64,000 bases of DNA from Vibrio metoecus (GCF_000696385.1 NZ_JJMN01000046.1:372001-436000); one strand, 5' to 3'; shown: positions 20,870 through 30,255, numbered from the stretch's first letter. The notes: generated by a model from the sequence alone, not told the origin. Numbers and translations are program-made.

Positions 20870-21337
20870 ATGAATGAGTTGCAAGATTGGTTGAATGACG
20901 TTCATCACTGGTATCAGAATCGCAATAGCACTCCTGTGACTGAGTTACAGCCATTGATATTTAATGTCCCGCCCCAACTTTGGGGTTCGCCATTAGATGC
21001 CACTCAAAGTAAAGCCATCGCCTGTTGGCTTGATGCATGTCTACGTCAAATTTTGAGTTTTAACGCACTAGCAAATGGATCTCAGGCTCTGCAGTATCTC
21101 AATCTCGCATACAGCCGCTTTCAGTTTTGCGTTGCTCAATCTGGGGGCGATTTGGCGTTAAAATCTTGGTGTATGCGCAGGATGCAGCAATTGATGGTGC
21201 TCAGCCTTGAGCATCTCAATCAACAAACAGATGGAGAAGCTCTGTCTCATGAGCTGCTCGAAGCTCATGTGAAATTCATGGCATTCCATGCATGGAACGA
21301 TGATCAAGGAGTAACGTATCGCACACCCGAGCAATAA
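20870..21337 (+). CDS. Conserved hypothetical protein next to rctB
   Basis: 155 residues from the ATG at 20870 (MNELQDWLNDVHHWYQNRN); an in-frame GTG at 20831 would add 13 residues with hydrophobic character (MFRFISLIIGSAY). All-helical, Trp/Gln-rich, soluble. No recognised domain. It is convergent with rctB, which is syntenic with chromosome 2 of V. cholerae. In the 317 bp upstream (20553-20869) I see only AT-rich sequence with a possible TATAGAT -10 near 20674. Confidence 0.7.
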   Translation: MNELQDWLNDVHHWYQNRNSTPVTELQPLIFNVPPQLWGSPLDATQSKAIACWLDACLRQILSFNALANGSQALQYLNLAYSRFQFCVAQSGGDLALKSWCMRRMQQLMVLSLEHLNQQTDGEALSHELLEAHVKFMAFHAWNDDQGVTYRTPEQ

Positions 21338-21379
21338 CAAGGATCTCTGTTGCGAATAGGCAAATTGCAGACAAAAAAA

Positions 21380-21401
21380 TAGCGAGTGGTTAAACTCGCT
21401 A
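21380..21401 (-). terminator. Probable rctB terminator
   Basis: TAGCGAGT / ACTCGCTA with a 6-nt loop, followed on the minus strand by seven T residues. It lies about 150 bp past the rctB stop and also has an A/T flank for the opposite strand. Confidence 0.7.
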
Positions 21402-21548
21402 AAAACATATGAGCCAATCTACAATTCATCAGATAGGACAAAAGGTTGTCTATTCGTGGAGCAGTGTATCCATCACCTACGCTCAAAATGTCAACGGCTT
21501 GTCAGGTTTAAGTCACAAAAGTGACGTAAATCCACGCCCCTTTCACAC

Positions 21549-23525
21549 TCAAACACCGGCTGCCATTTCATCTAATGCTCGGTATACCGTTTCATCAACA
21601 TGTCCATCTTGAACCATCTTGCACACTTTACGGCGTACAGCTAGCCCTGCAATCAGTTTTTCAATCGAAAGGTGCTTGCTCTCATTCTGATTGTTGTAAA
21701 GCTCAAGGAGCTTGCTCAAAGTGGTATATTGAATCACATCATTTTCAACTCGTAGCCAATCAAGCTTGTCAATCAGCTCCACACACTCTTCTTTGATTGA
21801 TGAAGGGGCATGTCCAGTCATGGCCGCTAAAGCCGTTATACTGCGTTCTAGCGCCTCTGGAGAGGTATAACGCGATAAAGTGATCGTAATTTCATCCGCA
21901 TTGATCTCAACCAGATGTTTACGCAGTTTCACACGGCGCCCCAACCGACCTCGTGGCGACGGTGCTTTACGTTGAATTGGCTCAAATTCACCATCAATAA
22001 TGCTCGAAAGCTCTGCCAATTTTTGTTTAGAAACCAGTTCATTACGTAGTGGGTTAGGCAGGGTTGGAGCCATGTTACGTTTACCGGCATTGGTCGTTTT
22101 GGCACGCGAGTAACGCAGAACTTCCTCTACATCACATTTGATGTCTACTTGGTAATCCACCACTTTGCCTTTTTCTTTCACTGTGGTCACCGTGAGATGG
22201 TACCCCCACAAGTTGACAACAAACAGATCTTCACTCCCCTTCCCTTCTGAAAGACGGCGCAGCTCGCGGATCAGATCCATTGAGAAACGCCGCCATTCAA
22301 TATTTCTGGCGAGTTTCTGGTTCAATTCACTGAGCATCATGACATCTGAATGCCGACGCGACATACGGCTACGGAAATATGAGTAGAGTTGGAACACCAA
22401 CGTATGCTGTTTTAAGATCTCCGGTGGGAACAAGAAGAAATAATCTCGTGTGAGCAATTCTTCAAAAAATGACGGCTCCCATACCAAAATGTACAGGTTC
22501 GGTTTGATGCGAATTTCGCCATCACTTCCCTCGACAGGAGCCTCTTCAGACGCTGTAATGGTGCGAGCTAAAAAGCGAAAACGATCGCTTTTGAAACCTT
22601 CTGGCATGTTTTCACTTAGCCAACGTCCTGTCAGTTCGTGTAACTGAAAATCGGTAAATTCAATGCGATCAATACTATCACGGATAGAGTCACGCGCCGG
22701 ACCACTGTCTTTTTTGCCACGTAGCGAAAGAATATCCGTGATGTACAGTGGCGTCTTGTTGGGAGCTTGCTTGGCGTTGAAGTGATAGTCATCTTGATGG
22801 TGATCATGGTACTGAACGGTTAACGTAAACAGCGCAAACAATGTCATCAGATCATCGACAGTCATGATGTTTTTAGACGATCGTGTTTCGATCACTGCGC
22901 GAGTACCGGAAATCGAGACCATTGATTTTTGATAACTTTTACGGGTTCTGGGTGGCGCTAACGCTTGATCAATGATCCCTGCCCAATTGGTGGGTGATAC
23001 CACAAACTGATCGGCCTCATCTTTCATTGCTGGTGGAGTATTTAAGCCATGCTCATGCAGCAAACGTTGATTTACTTGTGTTTGGGCTAGTGCTTTTGAA
23101 CGTTTTTGTTTTTCACTTTGCTTAACAGACTCTGTGACCAAGCTGGTTGATCCTAACACGGAGATCAATTGGTTAGGATTGATAAAACAATGCAACATGG
23201 TTTTACCGGCTAGCCCTTCCTCAAAACGCACTGGAATTTGTTTAAATAACCCAATAGCAACTGCTGCTCGCAGACGTTGCTGAATTGCAGCGCGAGTGAG
23301 TTGGCCATCCGTAGCATCAATCAGCTCTGTGGTTGAAACTAATCCATCTTTGCTGCGCAAACCGCGTAGTGAGATAAGATTCAACAGCTCAACAATACTT
23401 TTGGTCACCCCTTTAAAGTGTTGATACTGTTCAATCCAGTCGATTGCAGCTTCAGAGACCTCAAAAAGATGACCATCTTTGTGAGTTCTTGGCAATTTGA
23501 TCAAGAGTTTTTCTTCTGAGCTCAT
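21549..23525 (-). CDS. rctB: RctB, chromosome 2 replication initiator
   Basis: 658 residues, exactly the length of V. cholerae RctB, starting MSSEEKLLIKLPRTHKDGHLFEVSEAAIDWIEQY. RctB binds the GATC-containing iterons of ori2, opens the origin, and is inhibited by dimerisation and by binding to rctA-type sites. Winged-helix domains occupy most of residues 1-500; the C-terminal part carries the autoregulatory region. It is transcribed away from the origin, and its promoter lies within the AT-rich unwinding region. Intact frame. Confidence 0.98.
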   Translation of the reverse strand: MSSEEKLLIKLPRTHKDGHLFEVSEAAIDWIEQYQHFKGVTKSIVELLNLISLRGLRSKDGLVSTTELIDATDGQLTRAAIQQRLRAAVAIGLFKQIPVRFEEGLAGKTMLHCFINPNQLISVLGSTSLVTESVKQSEKQKRSKALAQTQVNQRLLHEHGLNTPPAMKDEADQFVVSPTNWAGIIDQALAPPRTRKSYQKSMVSISGTRAVIETRSSKNIMTVDDLMTLFALFTLTVQYHDHHQDDYHFNAKQAPNKTPLYITDILSLRGKKDSGPARDSIRDSIDRIEFTDFQLHELTGRWLSENMPEGFKSDRFRFLARTITASEEAPVEGSDGEIRIKPNLYILVWEPSFFEELLTRDYFFLFPPEILKQHTLVFQLYSYFRSRMSRRHSDVMMLSELNQKLARNIEWRRFSMDLIRELRRLSEGKGSEDLFVVNLWGYHLTVTTVKEKGKVVDYQVDIKCDVEEVLRYSRAKTTNAGKRNMAPTLPNPLRNELVSKQKLAELSSIIDGEFEPIQRKAPSPRGRLGRRVKLRKHLVEINADEITITLSRYTSPEALERSITALAAMTGHAPSSIKEECVELIDKLDWLRVENDVIQYTTLSKLLELYNNQNESKHLSIEKLIAGLAVRRKVCKMVQDGHVDETVYRALDEMAAGV

Positions 23526-23579
23526 GGTTAGATCCGTATCACACTTACCGTAATATCACTATAGTTCCAAGAGAATAAA

Positions 23580-23738
23580 GAAAAAGAGATCATAAATAAA
23601 GAAAAATTTATTGTTTTTAAATAACTGATCTTTCTGATTTAAATGATTAATAGTGATTAGAGTGATCTTATGATCTGGGCGCTTATTTGGGTTTAATTGA
23701 TTGTAAAATAAGACTATTTTTTTTAGTCCGATAGAAGC
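23580..23738. other. AT-rich DNA unwinding region of ori2 with phased TGAT (ATCA) repeats; rctB promoter
   Basis: A very AT-rich 160 bp between rctB and the iterons. It holds TGAT at 23626, 23635, 23644, 23654, 23663 and 23671, spaced 9, 9, 10, 9 and 8 bp, and one more at 23698. Read on the other strand these are ATCA repeats, the sequence RctB is reported to hold as single strand on opening. The rctB promoter must lie in the same stretch. Confidence 0.75.
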
Positions 23739-23862
23739 ATGATCATAGACCTAAGGAAACGATGATCAATGTGAGATCGAAAGCATGATCATTTTTCTTC
23801 TAAAGCATGATCAAATGCCACTCGTATCAATGATCAACGTGATTGACTAAGCATGATCAAGG
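23736..23862. repeat. Six phased RctB iterons (12-mers) of ori2
   Basis: ATGATCA cores at 23739, 23762, 23785, 23807, 23830 and 23853, all in the same orientation, spaced 23, 23, 22, 23 and 23 bp, which is two helical turns. Four are preceded by (A)AGC. Each contains a Dam site (GATC), in line with the known need for methylation in RctB binding. Number and spacing match the minimal V. cholerae ori2. Confidence 0.93.
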
Positions 23863-23874
23863 TAGCGACACAGT

Positions 23875-23883
23875 TTATCCACA
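23875..23883 (+). other. DnaA box of ori2
   Basis: TTATCCACA, the perfect consensus DnaA box, 16 bp past the last iteron. Confidence 0.88.
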
Positions 23884-24221
23884 GATCGAATTTGGAATTT
23901 AGGCATTTTCCATCTTTCCTGCCTTGAGGTCATCATTTTCGTCTCGGAAAGATGATCAAGAGTAGGCTGAATTTTGTCCAAATTGGATAAACGCTTTCCG
24001 ATTCGATGTTCGATGAGCAGTGTATCTCAGTTCCTACGCCCTATATTGTTTGGTGATTTGCTTATGAAAGCATGATCATGGTGTGGGTTCTGTTTGTTGC
24101 ACCGAAACTTATCTTATTATGTGCTTCGTATTTTCCATCGATTGTGGGTCAAAGCCTTACTCTGTCTGACATCATCCGTAAATTAAGATTAAATTTACAT
24201 GCTTCCGCCAGTAATAGACTC

Positions 24222-24358
24222 TTGATCATCGATCCGTAAAAAGATCATGTTGATAGGATCATCTTTCTTCAATCTCGTAGAGATTAACCTACTTGATCAT
24301 CTTTCCAGTTTATCTCTTTTCTTACGGAAGCATGATCATGTGAACCTTCTTGATCATC
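24222..24358. repeat. rctA-type RctB binding sites
   Basis: TTGATCATC occurs at 24222, 24293 and 24350, and GCATGATCATG at 24330, with degenerate GATCAT copies at 24243 and 24258. The reverse complement GATGATCAA is at 23951. The copy at 24293 shares CCTAC before and TTTCC after with the 23951 copy on the other strand, suggesting a longer repeat unit of the inhibitory 39-mer kind. Confidence 0.6.
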
Positions 24359-24503
24359 GTTTCGACACCATCTCGATATTGACTCAGTGGGGAGTGATGT
24401 GCGTTTTTCCTTTAATTCATCTCATACTCCAAGTGTAAATTGCATTAACCGTAAGTTAGTTGGTAAGTTCAATCGTTCCGAACCTTACTTTATTTTTGTT
24501 GGC

Positions 24504-24516
24504 TTTACATTGTAAA
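24504..24516. other. parS2 centromere site 2 (parA2 upstream)
   Basis: TTTACATTGTAAA, an exact parS2 match, 219 bp before the parA2 start and close to the rctA repeats. ParB2 loading here could spread into rctA, which is a known way of relieving its inhibition. Confidence 0.9.
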
Positions 24517-24735
24517 TAAGTGACGTTGTAATATTTAAAATTTATTGTGGTTTTTGATGCATTATCTTCTTAGTAAATCTTCATTTTGTTGAGCTAGTTT
24601 GTCTATTTAATATCAATTTTCTGTTAGAGCTCTAATATATGTGATTTTAATACAGAGTTTACCGTTCACCTTTTTGTTGTTTTGTGTAATTTATGCTGTA
24701 CAATTGGGTTTAAGTCCTAATAACGGAAATTGGCA

Positions 24736-25953
24736 ATGAAAAGAGAACAAACGATAGAGAATCTCTACCAACTTGCACAACTGACTCAACAGGTGCAGGC
24801 GGATCGTATTGAGATTGTATTAGAGGAGCGCCGTGATGAGCACTTCCCTCCGATGTCAAAAGCGTTGATGGAAACGCGCTCTGGCCTGACTCGTCGCAAG
24901 CTCGATGAAGCGATTGCGAAAATGGAAGAAGCAGGGCATCAATTTACGAAAAATAATGCCAACCACTACTCTATCTCTCTTTCTGAAGCCCATATGCTTA
25001 TGGATGCGGCGGGTGTAGCTAAGTTTCATGAGCGTAAAAAGAACAATGAAAATAAGCCTTGGATTATCAATGTGCAGAACCAAAAGGGCGGGACTGGCAA
25101 ATCGATGACGGCTGTCCATTTGGCGGCTTGCTTGGCGCTCAACTTGGATAAACGCTACCGTATCTGTTTGATTGACTTGGATCCCCAAGGTTCTCTGCGC
25201 TTATTTTTGAATCCACAAATCAGTTTAGCAGAACATACTAATATCTATTCTGCCGTCGATATTATGTTGGACAACGTGCCAGATGATGTTCAAGTGGATG
25301 CTGAATTCCTGCGTAAAAACGTGATGTTACCGACGCAATACCCGAATTTGAAAACCATTTCAGCTTTCCCTGAAGATGCGATGTTTAACGCAGAGGCATG
25401 GCAGTATCTCTCACAAAATCAATCATTGGATATCGTTCGTTTATTGAAAGAAAAGCTTATTGATAAGATTTCGGGTGATTTTGACATCATTATGATTGAT
25501 ACAGGGCCACACGTTGATCCGCTGGTGTGGAACGCGATGTACGCATCAAATGCATTACTGATCCCCTGTGCTGCGAAACGACTGGACTGGGCTTCAACCG
25601 TGAACTTCTTCCAACATTTGCCAACGGTTTATGAGATGTTCCCCGAAGATTGGAAAGGGTTGGAGTTTGTCCGTTTGATGCCGACGATGTTTGAGGATGA
25701 CAACAAGAAGCAAGTTTCAGTACTAACTGAAATGAACTATTTGTTGGGCGATCAAGTGATGATGGCCACCATTCCACGTAGCCGAGCTTTTGAAACTTGT
25801 GCTGATACGTACAGTACCGTGTTTGATCTCACGGTAAATGACTTTGAAGGCGGTAAAAAAACGCTCGCCACCGCTCAAGATGCCGTTCAAAAAAGTGCAC
25901 TCGAACTGGAACGTGTGCTTCATTCTCATTGGCCTTCACTTAATCAGGGGTAA
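24736..25953 (+). CDS. parA2: ParA2, chromosome 2 partition ATPase
   Basis: 405 residues from ATG 24736 (MKREQTIENLYQ); a TTG two codons earlier is less likely. Type Ia ParA: an N-terminal helix-turn-helix region (residues about 1-100) followed by the deviant Walker A QNQKGGTGKSMTAVHLA near residue 117, Walker A' ICLIDLDPQGSLRLF and Walker B FDIIMIDTGPHVD. It forms DNA-bound filaments or gradients that move ParB2-parS2. parB2 follows after 7 bp. Confidence 0.97.
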   Translation: MKREQTIENLYQLAQLTQQVQADRIEIVLEERRDEHFPPMSKALMETRSGLTRRKLDEAIAKMEEAGHQFTKNNANHYSISLSEAHMLMDAAGVAKFHERKKNNENKPWIINVQNQKGGTGKSMTAVHLAACLALNLDKRYRICLIDLDPQGSLRLFLNPQISLAEHTNIYSAVDIMLDNVPDDVQVDAEFLRKNVMLPTQYPNLKTISAFPEDAMFNAEAWQYLSQNQSLDIVRLLKEKLIDKISGDFDIIMIDTGPHVDPLVWNAMYASNALLIPCAAKRLDWASTVNFFQHLPTVYEMFPEDWKGLEFVRLMPTMFEDDNKKQVSVLTEMNYLLGDQVMMATIPRSRAFETCADTYSTVFDLTVNDFEGGKKTLATAQDAVQKSALELERVLHSHWPSLNQG

Positions 25954-25960
25954 GTAACTT

Positions 25961-26932
25961 ATGGCAATTAAAACTTCTGAACTCAACGCAAAACTGTTTG
26001 GGAAGGCGGATAAACGCCGCGCGACTACGCCAGCTGAAGCTCAATCGGCGGCGAAAGCACAGGCGCAGATGATTGAACTGGCTGTGGCGGGGGAAGAGAT
26101 CGTCACTTTTGAGCTGATGCGCATCCCAGCTGATGAAGTAGCAGAAAAGACGGTTGTGTTTGCTCAAAATGCTCGTGAACAGGCCTTTTTAACCGAACAT
26201 GCGCTTTCTGATGTACTGACAACCTTACGCGAACGGGGGCAGCAATATCCTGCTGTTGGCCGTAAAACCGCAGAGGGCAAGATTGAAGTGCTCGATGGTA
26301 GCCGTCGTCGTATGTCTTGTATCTTGGCGGGTAAAGAGTTTCTGGTTTATGTGGCCGAAAATATTAATGCCGAGCATGCCAAGTTCTTATCCGATGTTGC
26401 GAACGCGCATAAACCTCTTTCGCTGTATGAAAAAGGCAAAGAGATGCAAGCGAAGCTCGATAGTGGGGAAGCAGAAGATCAAAAAGCGCTCGCCAAAATG
26501 TTTCAGTGCAGTGAAGCCTTAGTGAGTGGTGCACTGAAAGCCGCTGCACTACCGCTGGAGCTTCTACAAGCGTACCCAAGCGTCGTTGAATTAGGACGCC
26601 CAACAATTGTGAAATTGCATAAGCAGTTTAATGAGCTGAATGAGGCTCAGCGTGACCAACTGTTGGCAAAATGCCATCAGGAGCAAGGATTCGTTTGGCA
26701 GCTTTCCCAAGCTCAAGGTGTAGCGCGAATTACCAAAGATGTGACAGAGACCATCGAAAGTTGGATTCAAGATGTACTACCGCCGAAACGCACTGAAACG
26801 CCCAAAGTTGAATGGATTAAAGGGCGTGCAAGCTATGCGCGCAAAGGCAATAACTTAGTGCTGAATTTGAAGAAAATCGATGATGAATTGATGCAAGATA
26901 TTCTTGATTTTGTACAGCGCAAGCTCAATTAG
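25961..26932 (+). CDS. parB2: ParB2, chromosome 2 centromere-binding protein
   Basis: 323 residues. ParB N-terminal CTPase region (residues about 45-150, with RERGQQYPAVGRK and LDGSRRRMSCILAG), helix-turn-helix (QKALAKMFQCSEALVSGALKAA) and a C-terminal dimerisation domain. It binds parS2 and spreads. Second gene of parA2-parB2, ended by a strong bidirectional terminator at 26948-26973. Confidence 0.97.
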   Translation: MAIKTSELNAKLFGKADKRRATTPAEAQSAAKAQAQMIELAVAGEEIVTFELMRIPADEVAEKTVVFAQNAREQAFLTEHALSDVLTTLRERGQQYPAVGRKTAEGKIEVLDGSRRRMSCILAGKEFLVYVAENINAEHAKFLSDVANAHKPLSLYEKGKEMQAKLDSGEAEDQKALAKMFQCSEALVSGALKAAALPLELLQAYPSVVELGRPTIVKLHKQFNELNEAQRDQLLAKCHQEQGFVWQLSQAQGVARITKDVTETIESWIQDVLPPKRTETPKVEWIKGRASYARKGNNLVLNLKKIDDELMQDILDFVQRKLN

Positions 26933-26947
26933 TTGTGCTCGCTAATA

Positions 26948-26973
26948 ACAAAGCCCGCTTTAGCGGGCTTTGT
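26948..26973. terminator. Bidirectional terminator after parB2
   Basis: ACAAAGCCCGC / GCGGGCTTTGT with a TTTA loop, between the convergent parB2 and the binding-protein gene. Confidence 0.85.
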
Positions 26974-26991
26974 ACGTTTTGGTTGTCAGTC

Positions 26992-28026
26992 TTATTGGTT
27001 TCTTAGACGCTGCCAGTATTTCTCGTAGATCGCCAACGTCTCTGAGCCAACATCGTTGATGAACTCGCCTTTTTTCATATCTTCATCGGATGGGAAGATT
27101 GTCGGATTATCGCGTAGCTCTGCGGGCAACATTGCACGGCCACCTTTGGTGGCAGAAGCGTAACCTAGGCTTTTTACAATTTCTGCTTGGTTTTCTGGCT
27201 GGTACATGAAGTTGATGAACTTATGGGCCAACGGGATATTTGTGCTACCAGAAGGAATAGTAAAGTTATCCATCCACAAAACCGCACCTTCTTCAGGCAT
27301 CACGAATTTCAGCTCAGGCATTTCTACTTGGCCTTGATACGCGTTACCGTTCCATTGCATACCCAGTGTTGCTTCACCTGAAACGTAAGGCACATGTGGA
27401 GCATCTGAGTTATACAGCAGTACGTTATTTTTTAGTGCTACCAGCGATTCGTACGCTTTTTTGATTTCATCTTCATTTTTGGTGTTAATGCTAAAGCCAT
27501 TGAGCTTCAGAGCCATGCCAAAAACGTCACGAATATCGTCGATCAGCATAACTTGCTGTTCATATTGCTTGTCCCACAGATCCGCCCACTTGGTGATACC
27601 ATTTGGCAGTGTCGCTGAGTTGTAGTAAAGGCCGGTAATACCCCAAATGTAGGGGAGCGAGTATTTGTTTTGAGGATCATGTGCCAAACCGAGTACCGTT
27701 GGCATTGCATCTTTCATGTTCGGAATTTGGTTGTGATCGATTTCTGCGAGCAGCCCTTCACGGCCCATTTTTTCGATAAAATAAGCAGACGCAAACACAA
27801 CATCATAACCGGTACCTTTCAGAAGTTTGAGCTTGGTGTACATTGACTCATTATTCTCAAAGGTTGAATAGTTAATAGTTACGCCTTCTTGTTGTTCAAA
27901 AGCTTTCAGCGACTTCTCTGGTAAATAACCGCCCCATGCATACACGTTAAGTGTAGGTTGTTCAGCATAGACTTGAGATGACGCAACAACTGCAGAAAGT
28001 ACCAATCCTTTAATGAAAGTTTTCAT
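26992..28026 (-). CDS. Spermidine/putrescine-type periplasmic binding protein (PotD/PotF family)
   Basis: The start at 28026 (MKTFIKGLVLSAVVASSQVYA) gives a clean signal peptide cut after VYA, and 344 residues. The mature protein begins EQPTLNVYAWGGYLPEKSL, the usual PotD opening, and contains YDVVFASAYFIEKM, YIWGITGLYYN and MQWNGNAYQG. No permease or ATPase genes adjoin it, so it may work with a distant transporter or as a sensor partner. The AAGGAA ribosome site is about ten bases upstream. Ligand not determined. Confidence 0.88.
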   Translation of the reverse strand: MKTFIKGLVLSAVVASSQVYAEQPTLNVYAWGGYLPEKSLKAFEQQEGVTINYSTFENNESMYTKLKLLKGTGYDVVFASAYFIEKMGREGLLAEIDHNQIPNMKDAMPTVLGLAHDPQNKYSLPYIWGITGLYYNSATLPNGITKWADLWDKQYEQQVMLIDDIRDVFGMALKLNGFSINTKNEDEIKKAYESLVALKNNVLLYNSDAPHVPYVSGEATLGMQWNGNAYQGQVEMPELKFVMPEEGAVLWMDNFTIPSGSTNIPLAHKFINFMYQPENQAEIVKSLGYASATKGGRAMLPAELRDNPTIFPSDEDMKKGEFINDVGSETLAIYEKYWQRLRNQ

Positions 28027-28245
28027 TGCATTTTGATTCCTTTTTAGCCCAGCCCAATGCCGGGATTCGAGTGCATAATTAGTGAATTCTTTGTTCGGAT
28101 AAAGCAAATATAATTTGTCGTTAAGAAAAAATATTTTAGCCTTCTATTAACAAATAGCGGCGTTGCTTGTGATGTGTTTCAAGGCGTTATAGCGATTTGT
28201 CCGCATGTGCTAACATAGCGCATCACCTTTGGAAATTCGTTTGTT

Positions 28246-30255
28246 ATGACTCAATCGCTCACCGACTTAGTGCGTCTTCACCAACTGGCTAAACAGCACC
28301 ATACTCGCTTTGGATGCTGGTTACGTGGTGATCCACAATGGCAGTCCTCTTTACTCAACTCATTGATTAGCCACTTTACCGATCAATCGATATTTATGTT
28401 AGGCAATACTGAGTTGGATGGTGTGACTTGTGTCGATTATCGCCAAGGTCAACAGTGGTTGGGAAAAGAGTGCCAGTGGCTGATTTGTGATTTAAACCAA
28501 GGATGGGATGCCAATAGTTTTAACGCAGCGCTTGGTACGTTAGTCGGTGGCGGATTACTTTTAGTGGTAGGCGAACCTTGTTCGCTGAATTGGGCTGCTC
28601 GTAATTGGTTGGAGTCTGCATTAGGTGAGTTAATTCAGATTGCTCCACAGTGTATATGTGCTCTGCCAAACTGTGCTGAAATTTCCTCTTTGCCAACGTA
28701 TGAACAACAGGCACAGGCGATTGAGGGGATTATCAAAGTCGCGACGGGGCATCGTAAACGCCCCTTTGTTCTTACTGCGGATCGTGGGCGTGGCAAAACC
28801 AGTGCGCTTGGGATGGCTGCGGCGCAGTTGATGCCGTCACGCACAATGAAGATTATTGTGACCGCGCCAGCATTAGCGTCTGTCGAACCGCTGTTTGTCC
28901 ATGCTCTGCGTAAACTCTCGCATGCGAGTGTTAAGCGCGGTCATCTACAATGGGGAGACTCAAGCCTAAATTTTATGGCTCCTGATGAGTTGCTTCGCAG
29001 CCAACCCGAGTGCGATTTATTGCTGGTTGATGAAGCGGCTGCACTGCCATTACCTCTATTAAAACGCTTGGTAGAGAAATATCACCGAATAGTTTTTTCA
29101 TCGACAATTCATGGTTATGAAGGGTGTGGCCGTGGTTTTTCGCTCAAATTCCAGCAGTGGTTACGAGAGCAGCGCCCGCAGATGCGCGCATTTCATCTTG
29201 ACCAACCGATTCGCTGGGCGGCGGGAGATGCCCTGGAGCAGTGGCAAAATCGAGTGTTTTTACTGCAAAGTGAGTTAACGGAATTGCCGCCATCAGCACA
29301 TCATGCATTAAGTTTCTCTCCTTTGACTCAAGGAATGGCCGTCCATCAACCTGAACGTTTGGCACAAGTGTTCTCATTGTTGGTCAATGCACACTACCAG
29401 ACTTCTCCCAATGATCTGTTTTCTCTACTGAATGATGATGCGATGACGCTGTTTGGCGCTTATCAAGGGGATGTTTGTGTGGGGTGTGTGTGGGCGGTGC
29501 GTGAAGGGGGGCTAGATGACGCATTGATTGATGCCATACAACGTGGTACTCGTCGCCCTAAGGGACATTTAGCCCCTGTGACACTCGCCAATCAACTAGG
29601 GATTACTGAAGCGGCGCGTCAGTCTTGTTGGCGAATTTTGCGGATTGCCGTTCATCCTGCTTGCCAGCGTGAGGGGATTGGTAGCCAATTACTCCAGCAA
29701 TTTATTGAGCACTATGAGGCTGACTATTACGCGACTAGTTTTGGGGTGAGTGAAGATTTGCTGCCATTTTGGCTGATGAATGGCTTCATTCCGGTGAAAT
29801 TTGGCTCACATCGCGATCAAGCCAGCGGTTGTTATTCCATTTTAATGTTACTGGGGAGTCGTGGGTTGAGTTGGTTGGAGCAAGCTCAACAACAATTTAC
29901 TACGCATTGGATTTTTGAACTCAGTGATTCGTTGCAAGCACTAGAACCTGAAATTATTCAGCAGTTGTTACCTCTGTGTGCACCAACCGACAAAACACGG
30001 CAGTGGGTTGAACTGATTGAGCGTTACGCGCAAGGCGGCTCTAACTATGAGAGTGTTGCGGTTTGGTTATTTGCTTGGTTAATGGAGATATCAAGCTTAA
30101 ACCTGACCATTTCACCTTTGTTGATCAGTAAAGTGTTACAACGGAAAAGTTGGGGAGAGTGCGCTGAGCAGTTTCAACTTACGGGTAAACGACAAGTTGA
30201 ACAAGCCTTACGTGATGATCTTTCCGCTTTGCTGAGCAATTTACACTGTAAATAA
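28246..30255 (+). CDS. tmcA: tRNA(Met) cytidine acetyltransferase TmcA
   Basis: 669 residues, normal length. It makes N4-acetylcytidine at the wobble base of elongator tRNA-Met using acetyl-CoA and ATP. Domains in order: DUF1726 N-terminal region (1-150), RecD-like helicase with Walker A TADRGRGKTSALGMAA near residue 180 and Walker B LLLVDEAAALPL near 255, GNAT acetyltransferase with LRIAVHPACQREGIGSQLL near 465, and a C-terminal tRNA-binding region. The final codons (asparagine to stop) contain a complete parS2 site. Single gene. Confidence 0.93.
   Translation: MTQSLTDLVRLHQLAKQHHTRFGCWLRGDPQWQSSLLNSLISHFTDQSIFMLGNTELDGVTCVDYRQGQQWLGKECQWLICDLNQGWDANSFNAALGTLVGGGLLLVVGEPCSLNWAARNWLESALGELIQIAPQCICALPNCAEISSLPTYEQQAQAIEGIIKVATGHRKRPFVLTADRGRGKTSALGMAAAQLMPSRTMKIIVTAPALASVEPLFVHALRKLSHASVKRGHLQWGDSSLNFMAPDELLRSQPECDLLLVDEAAALPLPLLKRLVEKYHRIVFSSTIHGYEGCGRGFSLKFQQWLREQRPQMRAFHLDQPIRWAAGDALEQWQNRVFLLQSELTELPPSAHHALSFSPLTQGMAVHQPERLAQVFSLLVNAHYQTSPNDLFSLLNDDAMTLFGAYQGDVCVGCVWAVREGGLDDALIDAIQRGTRRPKGHLAPVTLANQLGITEAARQSCWRILRIAVHPACQREGIGSQLLQQFIEHYEADYYATSFGVSEDLLPFWLMNGFIPVKFGSHRDQASGCYSILMLLGSRGLSWLEQAQQQFTTHWIFELSDSLQALEPEIIQQLLPLCAPTDKTRQWVELIERYAQGGSNYESVAVWLFAWLMEISSLNLTISPLLISKVLQRKSWGECAEQFQLTGKRQVEQALRDDLSALLSNLHCK
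30240..30252. other. parS2 centromere site 3, inside the tmcA 3' end
   Basis: TTTACACTGTAAA, an exact parS2 match made by the last four sense codons of tmcA (Leu-His-Cys-Lys) just before the TAA. The following gap to 30510 holds no gene that I can see. Confidence 0.87.

Larger units (their letters stand above)
23736..24516. other. Chromosome 2 replication origin (ori2) with rctA regulatory region
   Basis: This gene-free stretch between rctB and parA2 combines the six iterons, a DnaA box, isolated RctB-like sites (23952, 24072), a cluster of RctB-like sites at 24222-24358 corresponding to the rctA locus, and a parS2 site. rctA is known to be transcribed and to titrate RctB. The 63-codon frame at 24247-24438 lies entirely in the repeat-bearing DNA and is unlikely to be a protein gene. 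Confidence 0.85.

Noticed and set aside
24247..24438. 63-codon plus-strand frame in the origin
   Set aside because: It consists of rctA-type repeat DNA, has no ribosome site, and rctA is known to act as DNA/RNA rather than as a protein.
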